DNA of 13,640 bases, from contig DQGR01000014.1 of the NCBI GenBank assembly GCA_003524845.1, forward strand, positions 5,977 through 19,616. The letters are read 5' to 3'. The notes under the pieces are model-generated. The model did no database searches, had not been told where the DNA came from, and saw only the letters and a list, made by a program, of their open reading frames with translations. Shown here in pieces: positions 13,171-13,640 of this stretch. The DNA comes from Patescibacteria group bacterium. Its GTDB lineage: Bacteria > Patescibacteriota > Microgenomatia > UBA10105. Both the position numbers and the translations under genes were made by a program. The number at the start of each line of letters is the position of its first letter. Positions within the stretch are counted from its first letter, which is position 1.

Positions 13171-13640
13171 GTGAAAAAAGGCTTATTTATAACTTTTGAA
13201 GGTGGGGAAGGCGCGGGTAAATCAATTCAGGTTGAAATTCTCGCTAGTCACTTGCATGAACAAGGGTTTGGGGTGACGGTGACCCGCGAACCCGGCGGCA
13301 CGCGGATTGGCGAGCAAATCCGAGCAATTACCCATGATCCGGAAAATGTGGATTTGACTGCGGTTGCCGAAGCATACCTCATGGCCGCAGCCCGGGCCCA
13401 ACACGTAGAACAGATCATTTTTCCATCACTTGAAAACGGGAAAATTGTCGTGTGCGATCGCTATGTATATTCCAGCATTGCGTACCAGGGTTATGGCCGG
13501 CAGTTAGGCGGAGAAAAAATTCAAGAGCTCAACGAGTTGGCCATTAACGGGGCAATTCCTGATCTGGTGTTTTTCCTTGATGTTCCGGTTGAGACCGGCC
13601 AAAAGCGACGACGAACTGCTATAAAAGTAAAAGATCGGCT
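13171..13640 (+). CDS. tmk: Thymidylate kinase (3' end beyond the window)
   Basis: First 156 codons of dTMP kinase, which makes dTDP from dTMP and ATP; the full enzyme is usually about 205-215 residues. Present are the P-loop FEGGEGAGKS (9-18), TREPGGT (38-44), the substrate-binding CDRYVYSSIAYQG (95-107) and PDLVFFLDVP (130-139), followed by the arginine-rich start of the LID region (KRRR, 145-148). The residue after the P-loop GKS is I19, where most homologues have T. GTG is the start: it is the only in-frame initiation codon ahead of the conserved GLFITFEG, and the spacing to an extended -10 suggests leaderless translation. The gene is truncated only by the window edge. Downstream partners such as holB are common for this gene but not visible. 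Confidence 0.95.
   Translation, partial: MKKGLFITFEGGEGAGKSIQVEILASHLHEQGFGVTVTREPGGTRIGEQIRAITHDPENVDLTAVAEAYLMAAARAQHVEQIIFPSLENGKIVVCDRYVYSSIAYQGYGRQLGGEKIQELNELAINGAIPDLVFFLDVPVETGQKRRRTAIKVKDR

Overview
The window looks like a stretch of a compact chromosome from an uncultivated small-genome bacterium, most plausibly a member of the Patescibacteria (Candidate Phyla Radiation). This is an inference. It rests on the dense mixture of short, weakly related operons, on several genes that lack a Shine-Dalgarno sequence and carry a -10 box 6-13 bases before the start codon, and on GC-rich palindromic repeats of the TTCGACTTCGCTCAGG type, which I associate with such genomes from memory. The standard bacterial code fits: TAA, TAG and TGA all end genes here, so UGA recoding is not indicated. 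No tRNA, rRNA, CRISPR array or transposase was seen.

Layout. 1-3373: an RND-family efflux permease on the + strand, probably the distal gene of an operon that enters from the left. 3455-6094 (- strand): an ABC exporter followed by a MntA/HepT toxin-antitoxin pair, convergent with the RND gene. 6171-6737 (+): a dCTP deaminase divergent from the ABC exporter, ending at a clear intrinsic terminator. 6738-7013: a regulatory-looking stretch holding an array of TCWGG-type repeats that runs into the start codon of a Fic-domain AMPylase with a C-terminal winged helix (7014-8012). 8022-9224 (- strand): a divergent glucosamine-6-phosphate deaminase-like protein preceded by an unrecognised 109-residue protein. 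9342-9698 (+): a single-domain retropepsin-like aspartic protease. 9776-10138 (+): an unknown ORF split by one in-frame TAG. 10162-11973 (-): glmS, with a palindromic repeat built into its reading frame. 11974-12454: a long divergent intergenic region with a degenerate AT-rich repeat, several hairpins and a second copy of the same palindrome. 12455-13120 (+): a HAD phosphatase. 13171-end (+): thymidylate kinase, cut by the window edge.

Two metabolic threads can be seen. GlmS and the NagB-like protein sit at the fructose-6-phosphate/glucosamine-6-phosphate step that feeds cell-wall amino sugars. Dcd, Tmk and possibly the HAD protein belong to pyrimidine deoxynucleotide supply. The other genes are transport (RND, ABC) and stress or conflict proteins (MntA/HepT, Fic, aspartic protease). 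The items most worth following up are the phased repeat array in front of fic, the repeat inserted in glmS, the TAG-split ORF and the NagB-like protein with altered active-site loops.
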